Assembly: GCA_024291935.2 (NCBI GenBank)
Contig: JAGTYA010000026.1
Location: forward strand, 6,676,001 to 6,740,000
DNA: 64,000 nt
Source of the DNA: Okapia johnstoni
Taxonomy: Eukaryota > Chordata > Mammalia > Artiodactyla > Giraffidae
Direction: 5' to 3'
A program made the position numbers and the translations under genes. Of this stretch, positions 28,661 to 45,389 are shown piece by piece. The notes below the pieces were generated by a model. It saw only the letters and a program-made list of their open reading frames with translations. It ran no database searches and was not told the origin of the DNA. Each line of letters opens with the position of its first letter. The stretch's first letter is position 1.

Positions 28661-29890
28661 GCTTCCTCTCCCCCACCCCTGGCGGGTGGTGGTGCTGGGA
28701 AGAATTTGGAGGTGGGAGGGTGCGCTGCAGTTCACACTGAATCCTGAAGGCTCATCCCAGGACCCACCGGCACGTCCTCTCCAACTCACCGGGCAGGGCT
28801 GCTAATGGGGGCGACTGTGAGGATAAACAGGGGTGGGAAAGGGAACCGAGGACTCGGCATTTCCCGCATGCCGCCTGCCTCCAGGAGGGAGATCCCCGGA
28901 CACGAAGCCCTTTCCCGTCTGGCCCCTCCCTGAGACGTGGGCAGGGCGAGACCCCGCCCCTTCCTGGGAGCCTGCTCCGCCCAAACCCCGCCCCTTAAGG
29001 CTGTCCCGCTGCTTAGCGAGTAGGCAGAAACCCGGGGACTGGGGGCGGGGTGGGTGGGTAGGTGGGGGACGCTGGCGGGAGGATGGCCAGGAAGGCGACG
29101 GCACCGGACCCGAACCCTGGCGTCCAGCACGCCCGAGTTCAGCCCTGCCCGCCTTCTCAGGGGCTTCCATTCATTCTGGGCCAAATGTGAACTGCCGCCC
29201 CCGCCCCAAACTGATGTAGTCTCGCGGACTGAGGACTCGAAGGAGGCCGTTCTGGAGTGAAGGGACCGCCTGGCTGACGACAGCCCTGGGGATGGAGGGG
29301 AGAAGGGACCGAGATGGACAGTTCTGGACCCGGGAGCATCTCTTCTTAGGGCGAGGGTCTGGGAACCCTGGACGAAGTTTTGGTATTTCCAGAGTGACTG
29401 TCCAGGTGTCCACAATCACATTCCGGAGGGTGCAGAGTGAGAATCCGGAAGTCCCAGGATTATTTGGTGGGGTCCAGGTGCCCAGGGTGACATTCTGGGA
29501 GGCGCAGAGTCTGGGGGCCCCGGCGTTGAGGTGTGGGTGCCCAAGAATTCCTAGAGCACAGATTAGGTAGGGTCTAGGTGCGCAGGATGACATTTTAGGG
29601 TGCGCACAGTGAAAGCCTGAGGACTCCTAAGTGAGCCGGGGTTCTGGCATCAGGGTCAATGCCCCCAGGATCGAGCGTTGGGGGACCCTGGCCAGGGGCC
29701 GGGAGGCAGCTCCGGGCGGCGCCGCGGGGGACCGGGTGGGGGCCTGCGGCCGGCCGGGGGCGGAGAAGCGGGGGGTCGGGGTCCCTCCCCCTGGCGCGGG
29801 CTCAGGAATCCGCTGAGGGGCGGGCGGAGGCGCCGGGGTGGGCCCGCGCCGCGGCGGGCGGGCGGGCGGGGGGCGCTTCCTGGGGCCGCG
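28661..29890 (+). promoter_or_regulatory. EFEMP2: EFEMP2 5' flank and CpG-rich region
   Basis: CpG density rises from about 28900 and is highest at 29640-30110. GC boxes cluster at 28955-28995 and an NF-kB-like GGGAGATCCC lies at 28887-28896. Between 29400 and 29625 lies a degenerate tandem repeat, listed separately. There is no supported coding exon; long GC-driven frames here are not genes. Confidence 0.55.
29400..29625. repeat. Degenerate tandem repeat upstream of EFEMP2 exon 1
   Basis: At least three imperfect copies of a GTCCAGGTGCCCAGGGTGAC / CATTCTGGGAGGCGCAGAGT type unit start near 29400, 29472 and 29572. A partial copy lies near 29529. Copies differ by many substitutions. Confidence 0.65.
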
Positions 29891-29991
29891 CGTCCAGGGA
29901 GCTGCGCCGTCCGCCTGTCCGTCTGCCGCAGGCACTGCCGAAGCCAGCCGAGCCGCCGGAGCCTCGGGCCGCGGGGCCGGCGCGGGCCCAA
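29891..29991 (+). other. EFEMP2: EFEMP2 non-coding exon 1 (3' part)
   Basis: CpG-rich sequence ending in a strong donor (CCCAA then GTGAGTGG, boundary 29991). The next acceptor at 30305 (CTCCTAG) leads 7 bases before the ATG. A 5'UTR exon is inferred from the donor and the acceptor; its 5' limit is not visible. Confidence 0.6.
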
Positions 29992-30312
29992 GTGAGTGGC
30001 CGTCCACGGGGGGAGGGAGGGCGCGAGCCAGAAGTCTAGGCCGAGTCGGCGTCAGCAAGGAGCGGAGAGGCCCGCGCTCCCCGGCCAGAGTCACAGGGGG
30101 ACCGGGCGGGGGGGCGGGGCGGCCCCAGGCGAGTGGGCCCTGAACCCCGGCCCGCGAGAGGAGTGGGCCCTCGGCCCAGGGAGGCTCCGGGGCCCCAAGC
30201 GCCATCCCGGGCGGGAGGCGGCAGGGGCTGAGGCTCGGAGTCCTGGCACAGGGTTTGGGGGTGGCTGCGGCAGAGGCGCCCTGACCCCTGCCCACCACCT
30301 CCTAGCCCCAGG

Positions 30313-36575
<6,263 letters not shown>

Positions 36576-36700
36576 GGGGTGGGTGGGGGGCCCTCAGGGA
36601 AGGGGAGGTTCTCTGTAGCTGAGGAGCCTGGGGCTCAGGGATGACTGTGTTCTGCTAAAAGGGAAGATGCTCTTGTGAAGGGTAGTAGAGAGAGAAAGGC

Positions 36701-36706
36701 AATAAA
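36701..36706 (+). terminator. EFEMP2: EFEMP2 polyadenylation signal
   Basis: AATAAA 126 bp after the stop codon, in a purine-rich context. Confidence 0.85.
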
Positions 36707-37019
36707 GGGAGAAAGAAGGAGTTCTGGTGGCTGAGGTGGGTGGGTCACACTGCAGTGAACCCCAGAGCGGGGAAAGGCCAGACTCATGGGAGGTGGGCCA
36801 CGTCCACCTAAAGCTGGGGCGTGTTTCTGCCCAGGCTGAAGGGCCCCATTGACAGGAGCTGGGAGCTGCACCTGTAAGGCTGGGACTGGCCTACATACCA
36901 TGGGCACCAGAATCACCCAAGAAGGGAAGAGGTAATGAGGCTGCAGACTCCAGGCCCCAGCCCAGAACCTTGGACTTGGCTGGTCTGCAGCAGGCCTGAA
37001 GAATCTGGCTCTAGCCAGT

Positions 37020-37130
37020 GCCAGGAGGCCCTGGGTTTCAATCCCAGCTTGGCCTCAAACTATCAGTTTGGAGAAATCTTAGCAGCTCTGAGTCTCAGTG
37101 TTCTAATCCATAAAATGAGGCCACTGGATT
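37020..37130. repeat. MIR fragment between EFEMP2 and MUS81
   Basis: CTGAGTCTCAGTGTTCTAAT and CCATAAAATGAGGCCACTGG are MIR-like. Confidence 0.55.
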
Positions 37131-37187
37131 GTTGGCGCTTTATAAACTTTTCTTTTCCAAGCTACAGAAGTTCTCATCAAAGGAAAT

Positions 37188-37193
37188 TTTATT
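37188..37193 (-). terminator. MUS81: MUS81 polyadenylation signal
   Basis: TTTATT on plus (AATAAA on minus), about 310 bp past the MUS81 stop. It is the nearest canonical signal. Confidence 0.65.
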
Positions 37194-37501
37194 TGATCAG
37201 AGAACTCGGGTGACATGAACTAGATTCAACGTTGCAAAGCCTCACTGACTCCATCTCCCTAGCAGTTTTCAGTGTTCTCAAAGGGAACCCCAAGGGTCCC
37301 GAGGAGCTCAGTTTTAAAAACTGGACATGACAGTCACCCCTGTTCTTACCTGGATATCTTTCAAGACACCTGGGGCCTGGTATCTTCTAACACATAAAAA
37401 CCCAAACACTTAAGATTTTTACTGTAGCCCAAAGATTCTGGTTAAAAGACTGGGTAGTCTGGGCAGATGGGGGCAGGGGGGGGTCTGTCTTATGGCATAG
37501 C

Positions 37502-40500
37502 TCAGGTCAGGGGGCCATGGCTGCAGTAGAGCTGTGACAAGGTCCTGCTCAGAACAGGCCCCAGATTCCTGTGCAAAGAGAGAGGCAGGTAAGAGTCAGG
37601 CCCTGGGCGAGAGTGACTGCAGCCCACCTACCCACTGCAGGCTCTGTCTCCTGCCCTCACCTCTGCAGCGGCCCACACTTAATGGTGCTCAGCAGCATTT
37701 CCTGTTCCTTTGGGGTGGCACAGGCATCATAGGCGGCCAGTAAGCTGAGGGCGGGATGGGGAGTTAGATTTTCTAAGTCTTGACAATGGCTGACTGCTGG
37801 CCCACCCTGAGTGGCTCGGGCCAGAATCATGGGAGACAGGCTAGAAGGGGTCAGCCTGGGTGAGAGGAGTCAGGACCACTGCCACCTTTCCAAACCTGGC
37901 ATTCAAGGCCCTGCTCCATCTTGCTCACCCTCCTTTCATGCTCCTGCAAATGTCTTCCCAGAATGGCTGTTCTTGGCCCAGTCTTCATGGTCTACCCACT
38001 ACTCCAAGAAGCCTTCTCTGCTATATACCAGGTCTCTCCCCACCCCTCCAATGCCTGAGATCCTGTCTGGTCTTGGTTGGCTCTGTCTTCCTCACCACCT
38101 GACCTCCATGAACTCTTCAGGTGTCAGCGGGGTCGGTCTGGCCCTCATAGCACCCGACCACCCACAAGGCACTGGATGAGCTGATGACCATGCTGGGGGG
38201 GGCGGGGAAGCAGAGGACAGGGGTTCTGTGAGCACCTACCTGGCAGGGGTGCTGTACCGAGCCACTAGGGCTGCCGCCTTCTCCCCACTCACTCCACGCA
38301 CCTGCATGAGCTGCCTGGCAAACACGTCCCGCACAGACTGGGCCTGCAGTGGGGGGAGGACTGTATCAGGAGTGGCGGAGGGCCGGAGCCTGGGAGGAGG
38401 AGGGGCTGGGCAGAGGCGGTACCTTGTTCTTCATGGCTCCCATGTTGAAGTCGCTGAAGGTGAGGAGTGAGCAGAGAGGGTTTGGGGAAGGCCCGGCCTT
38501 TGATTCAGGGTCCCCAGAGGTGCCCCAGGGGCGACTGCGGAGGGTGTGACCCTGAGGGAAGAGGGGACTGAGGCCAGGCCAGAGCTCTAGGGGACACCAC
38601 CAGCCAGGCCTTGCCCCATCCCAGGCCTCAGTGGGCCAGCCTGAGACCAGGGAACTCAGTCTCCTCGCCTTCCTTGAGGGAGCACAGCACCCAAGTAAGG
38701 GGCCAGTGCTGGACAGATGACGCCCAGGGGAGTCTGCTCACCTGGTAGAGCCTCTGCAGGCCCTGTGTCAACAAGGCCAGGTAGGCAGCCGACTCCTTAA
38801 TGTCCGCTGTGCGCTTCACAAAGAAGCCGTCAATGACCTGGGGAAGGGGAGCCAAGGGAGGAGGTGGCTCCTGAGCGGAGTCATGAACCACAGGGTCCCT
38901 GCCGGCCTGGCCCGGCCCCACCCTCCCGGCTCACCTGAGTGTTGGTGACAGCCTGCAGCAGTGTGCTCTCAGGAAGGCTGAGGTTGTGCACCGAACCATG
39001 CTCCTCCACCAGATACACTCGGCGCCCCAGGCCACAGCGTTTCAGCCGGAACTGGGCAGGCAGACGGGGGTCGAGCAGGTCAGGCCTGGATGCTCATACG
39101 CTAGGTGTCCATCATGTCACCCTCAAAACCGTCATGAGATCCTGGTCCCACCAGTTCGCCTGCAACCTCATCCTCCTGAGCTTCTCCACCTGCCTCAGAC
39201 GGGCCTTCACACCCTGGCTCACACTGCTGCTCTCCCATGGAAAGCCCCACCACCATCTGAGTGATGCCCATCCCTCTCAAGCCTCCCTTGGCCTACGTGT
39301 GGCCTCACCATGGGGTCATCCCAGCAGCCAGCACAGAGACACAGCCCCTGCGGCCCCATCCTGGAGAGGAGAGCCTTGTCAACCCTGGACTGCTGGAGCT
39401 GGATACCCTAGGGGTCCTTAACATGCTCCTCAGCTCTGCCCAGAGACCCTGCACACATACTGTGTGTCCAGAGGGGACCAAGGGTAATTTTAATTCAGGC
39501 CACCCTGGACCAGCTCAAGAGGGGATGAGGTTGGAGTTGTGGGAGCTCTGCCTGGAGACCACCCGGAAGTGCCCCCGAGCGAGCGGGGGCAGTGAGCCCC
39601 GTGACGGACCTTCTGCTCCCGGAAGCGGCCATCAATGATGCTGCTGCACAAGTCGTCCAGCCGCTTTCGCTCCACGATGTGGTCCAGGACTAGTTCTGCA
39701 GGTTGTGCTGCCCAGAGGCCAAGAAGGGTCCCGTTAGCTCACAGCCCCTCATCCACCATGCCCTGCCTCTGGCCTCCACCTGCCTGTCCACATCCCTTAC
39801 CTAGGTCTCTGGGACTGGTCTCTTGGGCCACCCACACAAAGTCCCCGACGTGCAGCTTGCGCACCGTGTGCATCACGTGCAGCCGCTGCAGCTCTCGGAG
39901 CAGCTCTGGCCTGTGGCCCGCCCTGGAGTTGCACGTGGGAGGGCCAAGTCAGCGACGGCCATCCCCCGACCCTCTCCCTCACCAGGCCCACCTCACTCAC
40001 CCCTTGGTCTCGCCGACGTCCACACACAACAACACCCTGTACTCTCCAGGCCCCAGCTCCAGCGGGGGCTGCTGGACGCTCCCTTCACTGGTGCCACTAC
40101 CAGGGAGAAGAGGTGGGCGTTGGCCTTAGCCAGCCTGGGGCTGCTGCTTCCCTAACCCACAGAAGGCGGGGCAGCCACAGCTCAGCTGGAGCTGCTGGAG
40201 TTAGGGTGGGGTCTTGGCCTCATTTCGGGGACCCCTCCTGCTCCCCTGTTCTCCTCCTCACTCCCTCCTCCTCACAGTTCAGCTGAAGCTGCTCCTGGCA
40301 CTTCAGGCTCCTCCCCAGGGGGCTCCTCCGGCCCGCTGCCCACATTCAGCAAGTTCAGGCCCTCTGAGTCAGCCAGCTTCTGGGCCAGCTCCAGACCCTG
40401 CGGGGTCAGTGAGTACCTGGCGGGTGGAGAACACAGATCTCCCTTCTTCACTCACGCCTGGCGGGCTCTCCTGCTTGCCCCCTAGCTAGGCTGGCCTCAC

Positions 40501-42624
40501 CCGCCTTGGCAACCTTTTACAAACAAGTCCTGTGGCTCCCCAACCTCCCTCATTCCGGCCGAGTTCTCGCCCCTGGACCTGCCCAGGGCTGTTCCTCAAG
40601 TTGACAACAAGTACATCTCTGAGTGCACAGCCACCCTCAGCATGGCATGCCTGCTCCCCCACCCTGCCTCCCGCAACCCATGGAGTTCACCCCACCTAGC
40701 TGGCTGGTGTGTCCTGAGGACCAGGTTCCTGTGGAAGAGGGAACGGAGGGCTGGCCAGGGGCGAGCACGTCCAGGGGCCACCTGTTCATAGGGTAGGAGA
40801 CCCTTAGAAAGCTCCCAGGTCTATGATGTGCCCACTCCCCGTGCCCCATGCCCCATGCCACTGCTTGCTCCCAAGGGCAGCCTCTGGAGGGCTCAGGGTC
40901 AGATCCAGAGCCACTTGGCTCCTTTCTCCCCACTGTGCTCACCCTGGGAACCTTTGGAGCACACCTCTGCAGCAGCTCCTCCTTGGTTAGGAAGCCCTGG
41001 CCGCTAGGATTCTGTAACCAAAACAGAAATGTCACCAACACAGTGCCCGAGCAGCAGGCCCACCGCCTCAGTCCCCTGACTCCCGGCTTGGTAGGCGCTC
41101 ACCAGGTGTTCCCTGTACAGCTGCAGCAGGACTGCTCGTGCTCCCGAGTGCCGAGTTGGCCAATAGCTGCCAGGGCCTCCTGCTTTGAGCTGGGTTGGGA
41201 CCTGAAAGGTACAGGGGGGCTTTGAACCCAAAACCAACCAGCTGTTGTAGACAGAATTGCTGGCAGAGCTGAGGTTCAGGTCCTAACTCAGCAGGCTAAA
41301 TAGCTCTGGGCAAGTCACTCAGCAGGGCTTCCCTGGTGGCTCAGATGGTAAAAGAATCCGCCTGAAATGTGGAAGACCTGGGGTCCAATCCCTGGGTTGG
41401 AAAGATCCCCTGGAGGAGGGCACAGCAACCCACTCCAGTATTCTTACCTGGAGAATCCCCATGGACAGAGCCTGGCAGGCTGCAGTCCACGGGGTCACAA
41501 AGAGTCGGACATAACTGAGCAACTAAGCACAACACAAGTCACTCAGCTGTCTCTCTAGTTTTTCTAACTAGTTTGTAACTCTCTAGTTTGTCACACAGGC
41601 CACATGACAGGATGATCTCCTGCAAACTTTGGATGAGATGGTGGACAGTCTCAGGGGATGGGGTTGGGGTGAGCGTGTAATCTGCCTGGCCCAGCCTCAG
41701 TTCTAGCACAGGACAGAGAAGGTAAGCCAAGAAGACTCAACAGCAAGTTCTACAACTTACTGGGCTTAGCCCCCTGAGTAGCTTGATCATGGAATTCTCT
41801 ACAGATGAGAAAACTAAACATCAAACAAAATAAGTCACTTGCCCAGAGCCAGGTGGGATTAGGACCCAGCACAGCTAAGTCCCCTGAGCCAGAAAAATCT
41901 TAATGCTGGTGCTCCTGCTTTCCCCTCTACTCCCCCTGTTCCTTCCTCACTGGCATGGAAGGGTCCTGGACTTCAGCAAGTCGCCTTTCCTGGGCTGCGC
42001 TCCTGGTTCCGGATGGTGAACACGGGGCATGGTCACCTGTGGGAGGAGAAGAGAGTCAACCCTGGACTCTGGAGTCCAGCAGGCAGGATGCTGCCAGCTC
42101 AAGTAGTTGGTGAGAGCGGTGGGGCTCTAAAAGAGCCACGAGCCCCAAGTCAAAGAGCAACTTGAACTGTAGTAGGCAGATGAAGCCAAGGTATCCCGGG
42201 TGGTTACAAAAGCTGCACCTGGGGGAGGCTCAGCGGATTACCGAATCCTTCTCCCAGCGCTCACCGCCTGATGCTTTGTGCTTCTGCAGTCGCTGGTCCA
42301 GCATCCGGCAAAGCCCGTCTCCGAAGTGCTGGAGGATCTTAGCTTCCTTGCCGCTGCGCAGGGGCAGTGGATACCGCCGGAGGGAGCGCAGCGCCTGGCG
42401 GGGGTAGGGGGTACAGGACTGGGTCAGGGTGGGCCTGGCTGTTCGTCCCGGCCTGCACCTGTTCCCCATCAGGCCCGGCCAGAACCCACCTTCTGAAACA
42501 CAAATTGCGTGCGGCGCCCTCTGCTGGCTGCCTCGTCTCGCCACTCGGTCAGCCAGCGTACAAAGAGAGGGTTGGGGCAAACAGGCAGCGGGCGTTTCCG
42601 GCCCAGCCGGACGGGCGCTGCCAT
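37502..42624 (-). CDS. MUS81: MUS81, structure-specific endonuclease catalytic subunit
   Basis: XPF-family nuclease that, with EME1 or EME2, cuts stalled forks and recombination intermediates in the nucleus. Sixteen exons in transcript order: 42624-42490, 42394-42265, 42036-41951, 41201-41103, 41011-40943, 40781-40696, 40416-40276, 40096-40001, 39922-39801, 39695-39610, 39051-38935, 38837-38742, 38551-38423, 38343-38240, 37744-37661 and 37568-37502. They give 548 residues (human 551). The N-terminal helix-hairpin-helix region is about 10-85 and the winged helix about 125-215. The ERCC4 nuclease core has [15 protein letters not shown] and the ERKRLDD metal-binding motif at 330-336. C-terminal (HhH)2 holds [15 protein letters not shown]. 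Exon 7 ends just before a TGA that belongs to its GTGAGG donor. The exon 10 donor GTCCGT is weak. Introns hold an L2 and a BovA. Confidence 0.96.
37870..38075. repeat. L2 LINE fragment in MUS81 intron
   Basis: CCTGGCATTCAAGGCCCTGC, TTTCATGCTCCTGCAAATG and CTCCAAGAAGCCTTCTCTG are typical of mammalian L2 3' ends. Confidence 0.7.
41325..41534 (+). repeat. BovA SINE in MUS81 intron with target-site duplication
   Basis: GGGCTTCCCTGGTGGCTCAG head to GTCGGACATAACTGAGCAAC tail. CAAGTCACTCAGC is repeated at 41311-41323 and 41535-41547, a 13-base duplication. Confidence 0.95.
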
Positions 42625-43380
42625 GAGCCGCAGGGCGGGTCCTCTGGCGCCTCACGCCGGTAGGACTGGAATGCTGCTAGTTCTGGAGACGGGATTCGAA
42701 CACCTGGTTCCGGCGGAGGAGGGCGGCAATCGCTCTAATCACGTGGTCCCACGCGGGGCATTAACCAGAGGACAGCTTTCTGCGGCCCTCCCCGCCCCTG
42801 TACTACTCTTAAGTGGTTGGTACCGATCGCTGTATCTACTACCTTTCGCCCTCCCGCCGTTCCCGGACAGGACCAGCCTTTTGGACGCGCCCCTCCTCCT
42901 TTACCAGGCCTTGACCCGCCCCTTCCTCTCACCACAGATTAGAGAGCGAAGGGTTGTCCTCTTTGTGCAGGGAAGGAGGCGGGCAATGTGGACAGCGCCC
43001 CCTGTGGCCGGGAGGTCCGGCTGGGGCGGCTCGCACCGAGGTGATTTCAGTCTGCCTATAGCGGAGGACGGTGTAGTAGAGAACCTGGCTCGTTTTCTTT
43101 TTCTCCGCACTCGCGTTACAGGTGGGGGAAAAAATGCATGCAAGTAGTTTTGTAGGAGGGACTTTAAGAATGGGTACAGGGAATGAGGACACAAAGGTGA
43201 CTCAAGAGGAGCTGAAGAACCCTTCGAGGAAACGGTTATCTATCCTGAGCTGGGGCTCCTCCACCCTGGGCTATGGGGGAGAGCCGTGAAGCCGGGGACA
43301 CGCAGGGAAGGCCTCCAAAGTTTGGAGGACAGGGAATAGGGGACAGAGAACAAGTAGAAAAGAAACAAATAGGAGGTGCT
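42625..43380. promoter_or_regulatory. MUS81: MUS81 5' flank
   Basis: CpG-containing sequence directly upstream of the MUS81 start, with GTGGTCCCACG and ATCACGTGG (E-box-like CACGTG at about 42738-42743). No TATA box is evident. No other gene is supported in this stretch. Confidence 0.5.
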
Positions 43381-43386
43381 AGACGT

Positions 43387-43585
43387 CGGGGCTCAGTCGG
43401 TAAAGAATCGGCCTGCAGTGCAGGAGACCTGGGTTCGATCCCTGGGGCCAGGAAAGTCCCCTGGAGAAGGAAATGGCAACCCACTCCAGTATTCTTGCCT
43501 GAGAATACTATGGACAGAGGAACCTGGTGGGCTACAGTCCATAGGGTCGCAAGAGTCGGGACACGACTGAGCGACTAAACCACTA
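43387..43585 (+). repeat. BovA SINE between MUS81 and CFL1
   Basis: GGCTCAGTCGGTAAAGAATC, GGGTTCGATCCCTGG, GGAAATGGCAACCCACTCCA and GGGACACGACTGAGCGAC. Nearly full length and little diverged. Confidence 0.95.
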
Positions 43586-44480
43586 CCAAGACATCAGGGG
43601 ATGTGAGAAAGGCTGAAATGGGCACGTTGTTGGATTCGGTGTGGCAGCCTGGGAGTAAGAAGCTCGGACAAAAGAAAACACTTCATCGTTTTTGTGACTC
43701 GTTGGAGGTGGGGGACCCTCAGGGAGGTTAAGATGGGAACTATCCACAGGGGTCCCAGATGAGCCGGAGTCTACTCAGTGAGTTAGAGCAGCCGTCAGGG
43801 GTTATTCCGGAAGTGCAGAGATGCAGATCGGGGGCCGAATCGGAGCGGAGAGACGAGCGCAGGGGCTCTAGGCTCGCCCTCTCAAGCCCCGCCCAGCCCC
43901 GATCTCTCACCCGCTATCACGCTCCACACTCCCGCTCCCGCCCGACGCTGCCTTATAAGGAGCCTGCCGCCTGCCTTCGGATTGGCCCCGCCCCCTTTAG
44001 TCTCTTGTCCTAATAAGGACATCTAGGGCATCCCGCAGCTAGGGGCGGGCGGGAGCGCGTCTCCAGGGTAACTGCGAAGTCTCCCTCCCCCTCCTGGTTG
44101 CTCTAGGAAACTCCGAAACTCTAAAAAGGTGGAGCCAGCCTTATCTCCGGCCGGGTCTCTAGTGGGAGGCGGCAGTCGAGCCGCGGCCCCCCACCGAGTC
44201 TCCTTGGGAGCTCGGCTGGTGGGCGATGCGACGGGATGTTCCCGACTACAACCCCCGGCATGCTCTGCGACGTACCCCACTCTGTCGCTAGCCGGGTCCT
44301 GAAGACCACGCTTCCAGCTGTTTATTGTTCCACCCTTTATTTTCAGTGTGGGATCAATACCCCGGTCCTCTTGTTTGGGACCTTGTCTTCTCTTCCTGCA
44401 GACTAAGAGGTCTTCGAGACCGACGAAATGTTCCCGGAGTTCCCCCACCCGTTTGGTTTTTTTGAAGGTTATGCTCTCAC
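43586..44480 (+). promoter_or_regulatory. Distal CFL1 upstream CpG block with CArG boxes
   Basis: GC-rich, regulatory-looking block 0.9-1.8 kb upstream of CFL1. Perfect CArG boxes are CCTTATAAGG at 43951-43960 and CCTAATAAGG at 44009-44018. Between them is GGATTGGCCCCGCCCCC, a reversed CCAAT box next to a GC box. A ZNF143-like ACTACAACCCCCGGCATGC lies at 44245-44263. SRF/MRTF control of actin-regulator genes is established in general; use of these sites for CFL1 is inference. Confidence 0.6.
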
Positions 44481-45060
44481 AGAACTTCTGTCTCAGTTTC
44501 TGAGGGTATTAATTAACCATATGCCTGGTTACCAACTCGAGAATGAGATTCAAGTCTGGTTTAATATCTAGTTCCTCTTTTCACTGTCTATGGAAAAGCA
44601 CATACTCTTTGAATCGAATGCATAAAACCCCTTCTCCCTTTATTGCCTCATGAATTTGCCAAACACCTTTCGGTACAAATCTCTTATTTCCAAACATTTC
44701 CTTGTAGCCTTTCTTTTGTGTTTTTTTCCTTATTTTATTGACGTTGCATATACCTTTTCTCAGTAGACAACATGGAGGATGCTTCATGAATGCTTCTTGT
44801 ATTGGAGGGGCCTTACACTTGCGATTCTCCTTGCTCTAAGACTAGATTCCAGGAAAAAGAATAAATAGGTGCTTCAATTCAGAAAAGCTAAATACTAACT
44901 CACTGAAAATTTTCATTCCAAGGTATCCAGAAAGTGCCAAGATGAAGCTTAGGAAAATCGTTTCGCTCCTGGGTAAAGAGCCGCGAAGTCAGGGTTTATT
45001 CTCACGTCTTATTAACAAACGCTGGGGCCTTCGCTCAGCTCGGAGCATTTCCTGGGAAAT
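44481..45060. other. AT-rich spacer upstream of CFL1
   Basis: AT-rich unique sequence with no supported gene, separating the CArG-bearing CpG block from the CFL1 core promoter. Confidence 0.5.
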
Positions 45061-45389
45061 TCGACCAACGGGTGCGCTCTCCGCGCCACGGCCCCGCCTT
45101 TCTCTGCTGTTTCGGACTACCTTTCCCAGGATGCAACGTGACGCTAGGAGGCCGTCAGACGGAGAAGACTCTGTTACCCAGCGAGCCCGAAGACGGCGCA
45201 GGGCCCTCGGACTTCATTTTCCCGTCGGCCCGCAGGGGGAGCCCCGGAAGCCCGCCCCGCCCCTCATTGTGCGGCTCGTACTAAACGGAAGGGGCCGGGA
45301 GAGGCCGCGTTCAGTCGGATCCCGGCAGCAGCTGCAGCGGCTCACGTCTCGTAGACTCTCCTCGTTATCGCCTTTTCGCTTCCGGAAAC
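45061..45389 (+). promoter_or_regulatory. CFL1: CFL1 core promoter and 5'UTR
   Basis: CpG-rich, TATA-less. A ZNF143-like ACTACCTTTCCCAGGATGC lies at 45116-45134, followed by CAACGTGACGC. The sequence from about 45290 to 45389 (CGGCAGCAGCTGCAGCGG, then CTTCCGGAAAC) is the probable 5'UTR leading to the ATG. An ETS-like CTTCCGG lies just before the start. Confidence 0.65.

Noticed and set aside
29627..30298. 223-residue minus-strand frame near the EFEMP2 promoter
   Set aside because: Pro/Arg/Gly-rich frame produced by CpG-island composition, with no family resemblance.
40271..40280. Apparent premature stop in MUS81 (GAACTGTGAGG)
   Set aside because: The TGA lies in the splice donor; the exon ends at CT, and the next exon starting T restores Leu and the family sequence.
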